A DNA stretch of 64,000 bases from Bradyrhizobium genosp. SA-3. GTDB lineage: Bacteria; Pseudomonadota; Alphaproteobacteria; Rhizobiales; Xanthobacteraceae. Made by a program: the position numbers and the translations under genes. Below are positions 23,906-32,357 of this stretch, piece by piece (the stretch's first letter is position 1; every line of letters begins with the position of its first letter). The notes below the pieces were generated by a model, which had not been told where the DNA came from, ran no database searches, and saw only the letters and a program-made list of their open reading frames with translations. The stretch is from contig NZ_PSRT01000013.1 in the NCBI RefSeq assembly GCF_004212635.1, positions 1-64,000 on the forward strand, read 5' to 3'.

Positions 23906-24814
23906 CTACAGCGCCACGCTGCGCAATCCAAAACTGCGCGCTTCGTTCTGCAGCACTGGGCGCACCGCATCGATCAGCCGTGCGGACGCGGCATCGACGG
24001 AGAGGCCTGCGGTATCCACCACCGCCGTCGCGCGCGAATACAGCGGCTCGCGGCTCAAGAGGATGTTGCGCAGCTCGGCCATTGCGGAGCGATCGTCCGC
24101 CATCGGACGCAGATCGCCTTGGCGGCGGACGCGGGCCATGTGCTCTTCCGGCTCGGCCTTCAGCCAGATCGTGTAGAACGACGACAGGATCTGGTCGAAG
24201 GTCAGGGGCTCGGAGACGATGCCGCCGCCGGTCGCCAGCACCATCAGCTCGTTGCGCGCGAGCAGCTGCTGCAGCGCCGCCTGCTCCATGCGGCGAAAGC
24301 CTTCCTGGCCGTAGAGCGCGATGATCTCGGCGACCGAGAGCCCGTTCTGTTGCTCGACCTCCTTGTTGAGCTCGACAAAACTCCAGCCGATCTTCTTCGC
24401 CAGCATCCGGCCGAGCGTGGATTTGCCGGCGCCGCGCAGGCCGATCAGCGCAATGCCGCAGAACGGCGCGCGCCGCGGCGCTGACGCGCTGCCGCCGGCG
24501 AGCAGGTCTTTGGCCTGCGCGATCTGCGCTGGCGTTGCCTTACGCAGGAGATCGCGAAACATCTGCCAGTCCGGCGTCGGATCGGCGCTAGGAAGCAGGT
24601 CTTCGAGATGTGCGCCCATCGCATCGGAGACGCGGCGGAGCAGCACGATCGAGACATTGCCCTTGCCGCTCTCGAGCTGCGCGATGTAGCGCTCCGAAAT
24701 TCCCGACACCTTGGCGAGCACTTTGCGCGACATGCCGCGCAGCGCGCGCATGGTGCGCACGCGCTGGCCGAGCTGTTCGAGAAATCGGGATTCGGCGTCG
24801 GGACTTTCGGTCAT
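23906..24814 (-). CDS. boxR: BoxR: XRE-family regulator fused to a shikimate-kinase-like domain
   Basis: A 302-aa protein with an N-terminal XRE helix-turn-helix (about residues 16-75, LAKVSGISERYIAQLESGKG). A linker and a shikimate-kinase-like domain follow, with P-loop GLRGAGKST at 125-133. This fusion is the hallmark of BoxR/BzdR regulators of aerobic and anaerobic benzoate pathways, where the kinase-like domain senses benzoyl-CoA. The gene is divergent from benzoate-CoA ligase, with 121 bp between. TGCA operators that fit it occur before the transporter and boxC. Confidence 0.93.
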   Translation of the reverse strand: MTESPDAESRFLEQLGQRVRTMRALRGMSRKVLAKVSGISERYIAQLESGKGNVSIVLLRRVSDAMGAHLEDLLPSADPTPDWQMFRDLLRKATPAQIAQAKDLLAGGSASAPRRAPFCGIALIGLRGAGKSTLGRMLAKKIGWSFVELNKEVEQQNGLSVAEIIALYGQEGFRRMEQAALQQLLARNELMVLATGGGIVSEPLTFDQILSSFYTIWLKAEPEEHMARVRRQGDLRPMADDRSAMAELRNILLSREPLYSRATAVVDTAGLSVDAASARLIDAVRPVLQNEARSFGLRSVAL

Positions 24815-24859
24815 GAGGCTTCTTTAACGGATGTCCTGCGGCGCGGTTTAATGAAACAT

Positions 24860-24879
24860 AGTGCCTGCTGGCATTGACA
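24860..24879 (+). promoter_or_regulatory. Promoter of benzoate-CoA ligase with a degenerate BoxR-like box
   Basis: TTGACA at 24874-24879 is a consensus -35, with a poor -10 (TTTCTA) 18 bp on. Just upstream is AGTGCC-TGCT-GGCATT, a weakened form of the TGCA operator; the preceding AAACATAGTGCCTG matches AAACAAAGTGCATG near 27625 at 12 of 14 positions. Confidence 0.4.
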
Positions 24880-24935
24880 GCAAGCCGCCGTGGTGTCTTT
24901 CTATGAATTATAATTCTAAATTCGGGGAGGCGTCC

Positions 24936-26477
24936 GTGAGCGAGGGATCCTACAACGCGGTGACCTGGCTGCTCGACCGTAACGTCGAGGAGGGCAGGGG
25001 AGGCAAGCTCGTCTTCGACGATACCGTCTCGCGGCTCACCTATGGCGAGCTGCAGCGTGAGAGCCGCCGCGCCGCCAACATGCTGCGCCGGCTCGGCGTT
25101 CGCCGCGAGGAGCGCGTGGCGATGATCATGCTTGATACGGTCGATTTCCCGATCGTGTTCCTCGGCGCGATCCGCGCCGGCATCGTGCCGGTGCCGCTCA
25201 ACACGCTGCTGACCGCCGACCAATACGCCTACATCCTCGCCGACTGCCGCGCGCGCGTGCTGTTCGTGTCCGAGGCGCTCTATCCCGTCATCAAGGACGT
25301 CGTCGGCCGCATGCCCGATCTCGAGCATGTCGTGGTCTCCGGCGCCAAGCAGAATGGCCACAAGCAGCTCGCCGAGGAGATCGCCGGCGAGAGCGATCAG
25401 TTCGCCACCGCCGCGACGCATTCCGATGAGCCGGCGTTCTGGCTGTATTCCTCGGGCTCGACCGGCATGCCCAAGGGCGTGCGCCATCTGCATTCGAACT
25501 TGCAGGCGACCGCCGACACCTACGCAAAACAGGTGCTCGGCATCCGCGAGAGCGACGTCTGCCTGTCCGCGGCAAAGCTGTTCTTCGCCTATGGTCTCGG
25601 CAATGCGCTGACCTTCCCGATGTCGGTCGGTGCCACGGTGATCCTGAACAGCGAGCGGCCGACACCCGCGCGCATGTTCGACCTGATGAATCGTTACAAC
25701 CCCTCGATCTTCTACGGCGTGCCGACGTTGTTCGCGGCCATGCTCAACGACGAAACCATGAAGGCCGAGCGCTGCGGCAAGGCGCTTCGCATCTGCACCT
25801 CGGCCGGCGAGGCGCTGCCGGAATCCGTCGGCAACAGCTGGAAGTCGCGCTTCGGTGTCGACATTCTCGACGGCGTCGGCTCGACCGAGCTGCTCCACAT
25901 CTTCCTGTCGAACGCGCCCGGCGACATCAAGTATGGCTCCTCGGGCAAGCCGGTGCCGGGCTATGCGGTGCGGCTCGTCAACGAGGCCGGCCAGGATGTG
26001 GCCGACGGCGAGGTCGGCGAACTCCTGGTCGATGCCCCCTCCGCGGGCGAGGGTTATTGGAATCAGCGTCACAAAAGCCGCCGCACCTTCGAGGGACCGT
26101 GGACGCGGACCGGCGACAAATATGTCAGGGATGCCGAGGGCCGCTACACCTTCTGTGGCCGCGCCGACGACATGTTCAAGGTCTCCGGCATCTGGGTCTC
26201 GCCCTTCGAGGTCGAGAGCGCGCTGATCACGCACCCGGCGGTGCTGGAAGCCGCCGTGGTGCCGGAAGCCGATCCCGAAGGCCTGCTGAAGCCGAAGGCC
26301 TTTGTCGTGCTGCGCCCCGGCGCAACGACGAACGATCTTCAGGAGATGCTGAAGGAGCACGTCAAGCAGAAGATCGGCCCGTGGAAATATCCGCGCTGGA
26401 TCGATGTGGTGGACTCGCTGCCGAAGACGGCGACCGGGAAGATCCAGCGGTTCAAGCTGCGGGAAGGGGCGAATTGA
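24936..26477 (+). CDS. bclA: Benzoate-CoA ligase
   Basis: A 513-aa AMP-forming acyl-CoA synthetase that activates benzoate to benzoyl-CoA, the entry step of the box pathway. It shows the P-loop-like YSSGSTGMPKGV, the adenylation motif YTFCGRADDMFK and the C-terminal catalytic lysine in KTATGKIQ. Benzoate-CoA ligases typically open with N-A-V-x-W/D-L-L-x-R-N, as here (YNAVTWLLDRNVEEG). I chose the GTG at 24936 because GGGGAGG lies five bases before it; an ATG at 24903 is also in frame. Divergent from boxR and followed by a hydrolase gene on the same strand. Confidence 0.92.
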   Translation: MSEGSYNAVTWLLDRNVEEGRGGKLVFDDTVSRLTYGELQRESRRAANMLRRLGVRREERVAMIMLDTVDFPIVFLGAIRAGIVPVPLNTLLTADQYAYILADCRARVLFVSEALYPVIKDVVGRMPDLEHVVVSGAKQNGHKQLAEEIAGESDQFATAATHSDEPAFWLYSSGSTGMPKGVRHLHSNLQATADTYAKQVLGIRESDVCLSAAKLFFAYGLGNALTFPMSVGATVILNSERPTPARMFDLMNRYNPSIFYGVPTLFAAMLNDETMKAERCGKALRICTSAGEALPESVGNSWKSRFGVDILDGVGSTELLHIFLSNAPGDIKYGSSGKPVPGYAVRLVNEAGQDVADGEVGELLVDAPSAGEGYWNQRHKSRRTFEGPWTRTGDKYVRDAEGRYTFCGRADDMFKVSGIWVSPFEVESALITHPAVLEAAVVPEADPEGLLKPKAFVVLRPGATTNDLQEMLKEHVKQKIGPWKYPRWIDVVDSLPKTATGKIQRFKLREGAN

Positions 26478-26513
26478 TGCTGGGTGCTGAGCGCACCGCA
26501 CTCGCCGCGCCTT

Positions 26514-26683
26514 ACCCTCCCCTGGAGGGGGAGGGTCGCTTCGCATGGAGCAAAGCGCAATGCGAAGCGGGGTGGGGTGATCTCTCCACGCGGGCACCGC
26601 ATCCGTGGAGAGACTGTCACCCCACCCCGCTTCACATCTCGCTACGCTCGCTGTGAATCGACCCTCCCCCTCCAGGGGAGGGT
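26514..26683. repeat. Large inverted repeat between the ligase and hydrolase genes
   Basis: Outer arms ACCCTCCCCTGGAGGGGGAG and CTCCCCCTCCAGGGGAGGGT, next arms GGTCGCTTCGCAT-like, inner arms GGGGTGGGGTGATCTCTCCA and the complement around GACTGTCACCCCACCCCG. Total about 170 bp; it would fold into one long stem. Confidence 0.8.
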
Positions 26684-26720
26684 GGGCATCTCGGCAGCGG
26701 CTAGGAATGGGAATTCGACC

Positions 26721-27539
26721 ATGATCAACCTCACCCCCACCGGCTTTCTCAGCATCGGCGATGCCCGCCTCGAATACAAATGGCTCGCGCCGCTGAACCC
26801 GGACGCGCCCACCATCGTCATGCTGCATGAAGGTCTCGGCTCGGTCGGGCAGTGGGGCGACTTTCCGGACAAGCTTTGGCAAGCCACAGGCGCCGGCATC
26901 TTCGTCTATTCGCGCGCCGGCTACGGCCAGTCGAGCAAGGTGACGCTGCCGCGGCCGCTCGACTACATGCAGCGCGAGGCGCTGGATGTGCTGCCGAAGC
27001 TGCTCGACGCGATCTCCTTCAAGCGCGGCCTCCTGCTCGGCCATTCCGACGGCGCCTCGATCGCGACGATCTATGCCGGCGCGCATCAGGATCATCGCCT
27101 TAGCGGTCTCGTGCTGATCGCGCCGCATTACATCGTCGAGGACATCTCGGTGAAATCGATCTCTGCGATCAAGACCGCCTACGAGTCCACGGACCTCAAG
27201 GCAAAGCTCGCGCGCTGGCATCAGGATGTCGACAACGCCTTCTACGGCTGGAACGGCGCCTGGCTCGATCCAAAATTCCGCGACTGGGACATCTCGGAAT
27301 ATCTCGCCTACATCCGCGTTCCCGTCATGGTCCTGCAGGGCATGGACGACCAATATGGCACCCTGCGTCAGGTCGAGATTGCGCAGCAGGAGTGCTACTG
27401 CCCGGTCGACGTGAAAATCATTTCAGGCGCGGGGCATTCCCCGCATCGCGAGGCGCCGGCGGCGACGCTTCAGGCGATCGAGCAATTTGCGACAGCGGCT
27501 CTGCGCGACGATCAGGGACTGCAAGGACGTGCCGCATGA
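26721..27539 (+). CDS. Alpha/beta hydrolase of the benzoate cluster
   Basis: A 272-aa alpha/beta-hydrolase with an oxyanion region at MLHEGLGSVGQW, nucleophile elbow GHSDGAS (Ser near residue 107) and catalytic histidine in GAGHSPHRE. The acid is probably in LQGMDDQYG. It lies between benzoate-CoA ligase and boxC on the same strand, behind a long inverted repeat. A thioesterase or ring-product hydrolase role in the box pathway is plausible from position but not proven. The ATG at 26721 begins the recognisable fold; the upstream extension is repeat sequence. Confidence 0.83.
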   Translation: MINLTPTGFLSIGDARLEYKWLAPLNPDAPTIVMLHEGLGSVGQWGDFPDKLWQATGAGIFVYSRAGYGQSSKVTLPRPLDYMQREALDVLPKLLDAISFKRGLLLGHSDGASIATIYAGAHQDHRLSGLVLIAPHYIVEDISVKSISAIKTAYESTDLKAKLARWHQDVDNAFYGWNGAWLDPKFRDWDISEYLAYIRVPVMVLQGMDDQYGTLRQVEIAQQECYCPVDVKIISGAGHSPHREAPAATLQAIEQFATAALRDDQGLQGRAA

Positions 27540-27670
27540 TGGCGGTAGCGGCGTAACACGTCCAAGACCCGCCCAGACCGGAGCGGGCTCGCAGCATCAG
27601 CGCGTTCTTGGCCCCGCGGCCATGAAACAAAGTGCATGTGATGGCCGCTAGGGGCTAGACGCATTCAAAA

Positions 27671-27690
27671 AGATGCACTATTGTGCATCT
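27671..27690. promoter_or_regulatory. Candidate BoxR operator before boxC
   Basis: A perfect 8-4-8 palindrome AGATGCACTATTGTGCATCT, with TGCA boxes at 27674 and 27684, centres 10 bp apart. Further TGCA boxes lie at 27633 and 27707. The centre is about 55 bp before the boxC start. It matches the near-palindrome before the transporter operon at 14403-14420. Confidence 0.7.
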
Positions 27691-27734
27691 AACGCTACGG
27701 CGAAAATGCATAATCAAGCTCAGGGGTGTGACCC

Positions 27735-29423
27735 ATGGCCGGGGAAGATCGGCGCCTCGCAGGCGGCGCGACATTCATCGATTTCCAGACTGACCCGTCC
27801 CGCTACCGGCATTGGAAGCTCGCGGTCGATGGTGACGTCGCGACGCTGACCATGGACGTCGACGAGAATGGCGGCCTGTTCGAGGGCTATCTGCTCAAGC
27901 TCAATTCCTACGATCTCGGTGTCGACATCGAGCTCGCGGATGCGATCCAACGGCTGCGCTTCGAGCATCCCGAGGTGAAGGTCGTCGTGATGCGCTCGGC
28001 CAAGAACCGCGTGTTCTGCGCCGGCGCCAACATCCGCATGCTCGCCGGCTCCACCCACGCCCACAAGGTCAATTTCTGCAAGTTCACCAACGAGACCCGC
28101 AACGGCATGGAGGACTCCTCGGAGAATTCCGGCCAGCGCTTCATCACCGTGGTGAACGGCTCGGCGGCCGGCGGCGGCTATGAGCTCGCGCTTGCGACCG
28201 ATCACATCATCCTCGCCGATGACGGCTCGTCCGCTGTTGCGCTGCCCGAAGTGCCGCTGCTCGCGGTGCTGCCCGGCACCGGCGGGCTGACACGCGTCGT
28301 CGACAAGCGAAAAGTGCGCCGCGACCACGCCGATTTCTTCTGCACCATCGAGGAGGGCGTGAAGGGCAAGCGCGCCGTGCAATGGCGCCTCGTCGACGAG
28401 ATCGCGCCGAACTCGAAGCTCGAGGCCAAGATCACCGAGCGCGCCAAGGAATTCGCGGCCGCCTCGAAGCGCAAGGGCAGCGGCAAGGGCATCGCGCTGA
28501 CGCCGCTCAAGCGCCTGATCGACGAGACCAGCATCCGCTACGGCTTCGTCACGGTCGACATCGATCGCACAGCGCGCATCGCCACCATCTCGATCAAGGC
28601 GCCGGAAGCAGCGCCGCCGACCGACATCGACGGCATGATGGCGCAAGGGGCGTCGTTCTGGCCGCTCCAGCTCGCGCGCGAGCTCGACGACGCCATTCTG
28701 CACTTGCGCATCAACGAGCTCGAGATCGCCATGCTGGTATTCAAGAGCCATGGCGACCGCGCCCACGTGCTTGCCAGCGACGCCTTCCTCGAAGCCAACA
28801 AGGCGCACTGGCTGGTCAACGAAATCAGGCACTACTGGAAGCGAGTGCTCAAGCGCATCGACGTCACCTCGCGCACGCTGGTGACGCTGGTCGAGCCCGG
28901 CTCCTGCTTTGCCGGCACGCTCGCCGAGCTCGTGTTCGCCGCCGACCGCTCCTACATGCTGATCGGCACGCGCCAGGGCGACAATCGCCCGCCGCCGTCG
29001 ATCGAGCTGTCCGCGATGAATTTCGGCCCGTATCCGATGAGCCACGGCCTGACGCGGCTTCAATCGCGCTTCCAGGCCGATCCGTCCGACGTGGAGCGCG
29101 CGGAGGCGACGCTCGGCACCGCGCTCGACGCCGAGCAGGCGGAAGAGCTCGGTCTCGTCACCTTCGCGCTCGACGACATCGACTGGGATGATGAAGTCCG
29201 CGTCTTCCTGGAGGAGCGCGCCAGCTTCTCGCCCGACAGCCTCACCGGCATGGAAGCGAGCCTGCGCTTCGTCGGCCCCGAGACGATGGAATCGAAGATC
29301 TTTGCGCGCCTGACGGCTTGGCAGAACTGGATCTTCCAGCGCCCCAACGCTGTCGGCGAGGAAGGCGCACTGCGCCGTTACGGCAGCGGCCAGAAGCCGA
29401 AATTCGATATGACACGGGTGTAA
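27735..29423 (+). CDS. boxC: Benzoyl-CoA-dihydrodiol lyase BoxC
   Basis: A 562-aa double crotonase-fold enzyme that cleaves the BoxB epoxide product to 3,4-dehydroadipyl-CoA semialdehyde and formate. Visible crotonase segments are VFCAGANIRMLAGS (first oxyanion hole) and VVNGSAAGGGYELALATDH (second), then a second half with GSCFAGTLAELVFAADRS. Length matches characterised BoxC (about 550 aa). The ATG at 27735 is preceded by CAGGGG. A palindromic TGCA operator precedes it, and boxB follows after a family-C repeat. Confidence 0.93.
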   Translation: MAGEDRRLAGGATFIDFQTDPSRYRHWKLAVDGDVATLTMDVDENGGLFEGYLLKLNSYDLGVDIELADAIQRLRFEHPEVKVVVMRSAKNRVFCAGANIRMLAGSTHAHKVNFCKFTNETRNGMEDSSENSGQRFITVVNGSAAGGGYELALATDHIILADDGSSAVALPEVPLLAVLPGTGGLTRVVDKRKVRRDHADFFCTIEEGVKGKRAVQWRLVDEIAPNSKLEAKITERAKEFAAASKRKGSGKGIALTPLKRLIDETSIRYGFVTVDIDRTARIATISIKAPEAAPPTDIDGMMAQGASFWPLQLARELDDAILHLRINELEIAMLVFKSHGDRAHVLASDAFLEANKAHWLVNEIRHYWKRVLKRIDVTSRTLVTLVEPGSCFAGTLAELVFAADRSYMLIGTRQGDNRPPPSIELSAMNFGPYPMSHGLTRLQSRFQADPSDVERAEATLGTALDAEQAEELGLVTFALDDIDWDDEVRVFLEERASFSPDSLTGMEASLRFVGPETMESKIFARLTAWQNWIFQRPNAVGEEGALRRYGSGQKPKFDMTRV

Positions 29424-29432
29424 CGATTTTCC

Positions 29433-29550
29433 TGTCCCGGGTGCGGCGCAGCACGAAGTGATGCGACGCAGAACCGGGACCCAGACGGGCCAGAAAATGG
29501 GTCCCGGCTCTGCAGCGCACCGCTTCGCGCTGCGCAGCGTCCGGGACACG
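29433..29550. repeat. Intergenic palindromic repeat, family C
   Basis: Arms TGTCCCGGGTGCGGCGCAGC and GCTGCGCAGCGTCCGGGACA with inner GGGACCCAGA. It fills the gap between boxC and boxB. Confidence 0.75.
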
Positions 29551-29572
29551 GGACAGACCAAGGAGCACGGCC

Positions 29573-31024
29573 ATGAACATGAACATCATGAACGTCGACT
29601 ACTCGACCAAGATTCCGAACAACGTGAACCTCGCCGAAGACCGTCAGGTGCTCAAAGCGCTGGAAGGCTGGCACCCCGGCTACATGGACTGGTGGAGCGA
29701 CATGGGGCCCGAGGGCTTCCAGGAATCGCTGGTGTACTTGCGCACCGCTTACTCCGTCGATCCGCGCGGCTGGGCCAAGTTCGACTATGTCCGCATGCCC
29801 GAATATCGCTGGGGCATCCTGCTTGCGCCGCAGGAAGAGAACCGCGTCGTGCCGTTCGGTGAACATTATGGCGAGCCGGCCTGGCAGGAAGTCCCGGGCG
29901 AGCACCGTGCCATGCTACGCCGCCTGATCGTGATCCAGGGCGACACCGAGCCCGCCTCGGTCGAGCAGCAGCGCCATCTCGGCAAGACCGCGCCCTCGCT
30001 CTACGACATGCGCAATTTGTTCCAGGTCAATGTCGAGGAAGGTCGCCATCTCTGGGCGATGGTCTACCTGCTGCAAAAGTATTTTGGCCGCGACGGACGT
30101 GAAGAAGCGGATGATTTGCTGCGCCGACGCTCCGGCGATGCCGACGCGCCGCGCATGTTGGGCGCCTTCAACGAGGCGACGCCGGATTGGCTGTCCTTCT
30201 TCATGTTCACCTACTTCACCGACCGCGACGGCAAGATGCAGCTGCACTCACTCGCGCAGTCCGGTTTCGATCCGCTGTCGCGCACCTGCCGCTTCATGCT
30301 GACGGAAGAGGCGCACCACATGTTCGTCGGCGAGACCGGCATCACCCGCGTCGTGCAGCGCACTTGCGATGCGATGCGCGAAGCCGGCATCACCGACCCC
30401 ACCGACATCGCAAGAGTCCGCGCGCTCGGCGTGATCGACCTGCCGACCATCCAGAAGAAGCTGAACCTGCACTACACGCTGTCGCTCGACCTGTTCGGCT
30501 CGGAGGTCTCGACCAATGCGGCCAATGCCTTCAATGCCGGCATCAAGGGCCGCTACCACGAGACCCAGATCGAGGACGACCACCAGCTCAAGAACGCCAC
30601 TTATCCGGTGCTGAAGTTCATCAACGGCGAGATCAAGCTGGTCGACGAGCCCGCACTGACCGCGCTCAACATGCGCCTGCGCGACGATTACAGCCAGGAC
30701 TGTGTCAAGGGCATGCTGCGCTGGAACAAGGTGATCTCGACCGCGGGCTACGACTACAAGCTGACCCTGCCCAATGTCGCTTTCCACCGCCACATCGGCG
30801 AGTTCAAGGATATCCACGCCACGCCCGACGGCATCCTGATCGACGAGGCCACCTGGGCGAAGCGCAAGGACGAATGGCTGCCGTCGACGAGCGACGGCGA
30901 CTTCATCACCTCCCTGATGAAGCCCGTCACCGAAACCGGCAAGTTCGCCTCCTGGATCTCGCCGCCGAAGGTCGGCATCGACAACAAGCCCGGCGATTTC
31001 GAGTATGTGAAGATCGAGTCTTAA
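29573..31024 (+). CDS. boxB: Benzoyl-CoA 2,3-epoxidase oxygenase BoxB
   Basis: A 483-aa di-iron oxygenase that epoxidises benzoyl-CoA at the 2,3 position using O2 and electrons from BoxA. Carboxylate-histidine helices appear as NVEEGRHLWAMVYLL and TEEAHHMFVGETG, the ferritin-like iron ligand pairs. Length agrees with BoxB (about 475 aa). The ATG at 29573 has AAGGAG eight bases upstream. It follows boxC, but no boxA reductase or boxD aldehyde dehydrogenase gene lies in this window, so the electron donor must be encoded elsewhere. Confidence 0.93.
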   Translation: MNMNIMNVDYSTKIPNNVNLAEDRQVLKALEGWHPGYMDWWSDMGPEGFQESLVYLRTAYSVDPRGWAKFDYVRMPEYRWGILLAPQEENRVVPFGEHYGEPAWQEVPGEHRAMLRRLIVIQGDTEPASVEQQRHLGKTAPSLYDMRNLFQVNVEEGRHLWAMVYLLQKYFGRDGREEADDLLRRRSGDADAPRMLGAFNEATPDWLSFFMFTYFTDRDGKMQLHSLAQSGFDPLSRTCRFMLTEEAHHMFVGETGITRVVQRTCDAMREAGITDPTDIARVRALGVIDLPTIQKKLNLHYTLSLDLFGSEVSTNAANAFNAGIKGRYHETQIEDDHQLKNATYPVLKFINGEIKLVDEPALTALNMRLRDDYSQDCVKGMLRWNKVISTAGYDYKLTLPNVAFHRHIGEFKDIHATPDGILIDEATWAKRKDEWLPSTSDGDFITSLMKPVTETGKFASWISPPKVGIDNKPGDFEYVKIES

Positions 31025-31052
31025 GGGCTGTAACGCCGACTCATACTCCATC

Positions 31053-31255
31053 GTCGTCCCGGACAAGCAAACGCCTGGCAACGCAGTTGCCAGGCGTTTG
31101 CGCAGATCCGGGACCCATAACCACAGAAAGAAGTCGTGTCGCTAGTTGCCAACTCCGAGCCTTCGCCAAACCAAATCCTGTGGTTATGGGTCCCGGATCA
31201 GCGCTCACTCTGGACAACGCTTCGCGTTGCCAAGAGTTCGCTTGTCCGGGACGAC
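31053..31255. repeat. Intergenic palindromic repeat, family C (long form)
   Basis: Arms GTCGTCCCGGACAAGC and GCTTGTCCGGGACGAC; inner CAGATCCGGGACCCATAACC and its complement. It lies between the convergent boxB and SDR genes. Confidence 0.85.
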
Positions 31256-31285
31256 ACATGCGTTTGAGGCGCGATAAAACGCCCC

Positions 31286-32095
31286 TCAACTATCCCACCC
31301 GCTCCCCTTGATCCCCGGGTTCGCATAGACGATGCCGCCATCGACCGCGATGGTCGCGCCCACCACGTAATCCCCCGCGCGCGAGGCGAGATAGATCGCG
31401 GCGCCCGCCATGTCCTCGTCGGTGCCGATGCGGCCCGCGGGCACGCGCGTTGCGACCTCGTCACCATGATCGCGCGCGGCGCGGTTCATGTCGGACTGGA
31501 ACGGGCCCGGCGCGATCGCCGTGACCACGACATGGTCGGAGATCAGCTTCACCGCCATGCGCCGGGTCAGATGGATCAGCCCGGCCTTGCTCGCGGCATA
31601 GGAATAGGTCTCCATCGGATTGACGAAGATGCCGTCGATCGAGGCGATGTTGATCACCTTCGCCGGCCGTTCGGCGGAGGCTGCCGCGCGCAAGGGGCCG
31701 GCCAGCGCCTTGGTCAGGAAGAACGGCGCCTTCACATTCAGATTCATCACCTTGTCCCAGCCGCTTTCGGGGAATTCGTCGAACGCCGCGCCCCAGGCCG
31801 CGCCGGCATTGTTGACGAGAATGTCGAGCTTCGGCTCGCGCTTCCCAAATTCGCTGGCCAGCAGCTCGGCGCCGGCAACCGTGGAGATGTCGATCGGCAG
31901 CGCGATGCATTCGCCGTCATATCGCGCGGTGAGCTCCTTCGCGGTCTCCTCGCACGGCCCCGCCTTGCGCGCGGTGATGTAGACCTTTGCCGCACCGGCG
32001 CTGAGAAATCCCGCCGCGATCATCTTGCCGATGCCACGCGAGCCGCCGGTCACGAGCGCGACGCGGCCTTTGAGCGAGAACAGATCGTTGAACAT
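31286..32095 (-). CDS. Short-chain dehydrogenase/reductase (SDR)
   Basis: A 269-aa classical SDR. Cofactor motif TGGSRGIG near residue 17, LVNNAGAAWG near 92, catalytic Ser in INIASIDG and Y-x3-K in YSYAASKAGL. A basic ARK after strand two suggests NADP(H). The closing segment ASRAGDYVVGATIAVDGG is typical of 3-oxoacyl-ACP reductase-like or 2-deoxygluconate-dehydrogenase-like SDRs. The ATG has GGGAGG eight bases upstream. No operon partner; substrate unknown. Confidence 0.85.
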   Translation of the reverse strand: MFNDLFSLKGRVALVTGGSRGIGKMIAAGFLSAGAAKVYITARKAGPCEETAKELTARYDGECIALPIDISTVAGAELLASEFGKREPKLDILVNNAGAAWGAAFDEFPESGWDKVMNLNVKAPFFLTKALAGPLRAAASAERPAKVINIASIDGIFVNPMETYSYAASKAGLIHLTRRMAVKLISDHVVVTAIAPGPFQSDMNRAARDHGDEVATRVPAGRIGTDEDMAGAAIYLASRAGDYVVGATIAVDGGIVYANPGIKGSGWDS

Positions 32096-32196
32096 GGTGC
32101 CTCCCTTGGGTTGCCATCGGTTGTGAGCGGGGCGAGGAGGGGAGTCAATCTTCGTCGTTTTCGATTGTAGCGCGACGCCGCATCAACCCACTCGGT

Positions 32197-32343
32197 GTCG
32201 TCCCGGCGAAGGCCGGGACCCATAACCACAGGGAAAGGTTTGGCGAAGACTCCTCGTTCGGTACGGCTTCCGCTCACAATCGATGGATCACGCGGTATGG
32301 GTCCCGGCCCCCGTGCGCAATTGCGCACTAGGCCGGGACGACG
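32197..32343. repeat. Intergenic palindromic repeat, family C
   Basis: Arms GTCGTCCCGGCGAAGGCCGG and CTAGGCCGGGACGACG, inner GGGACCCATAACCACAGG and ATGGGTCCCGGCCC. Confidence 0.8.
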
Positions 32344-32357
32344 ATGACGGGTTGATG

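Noticed and set aside
26514..26683. Possible miniature IS or transposon end
   Set aside because: No transposase, no clear target-site duplication and no sharply bounded terminal repeats beyond the hairpin; listed as a repeat only.
24588..27353. A 921-codon open frame on the minus strand
   Set aside because: It is antisense to benzoate-CoA ligase and the hydrolase, and crosses boxR in another frame. Its His/Asp/Arg-rich composition is the usual shadow of GC-rich coding DNA.
27720..29561. A 613-codon minus-strand frame over boxC
   Set aside because: Antisense shadow of boxC, with no domain signal and a composition of Arg, Gly, Val and His typical of such shadows.
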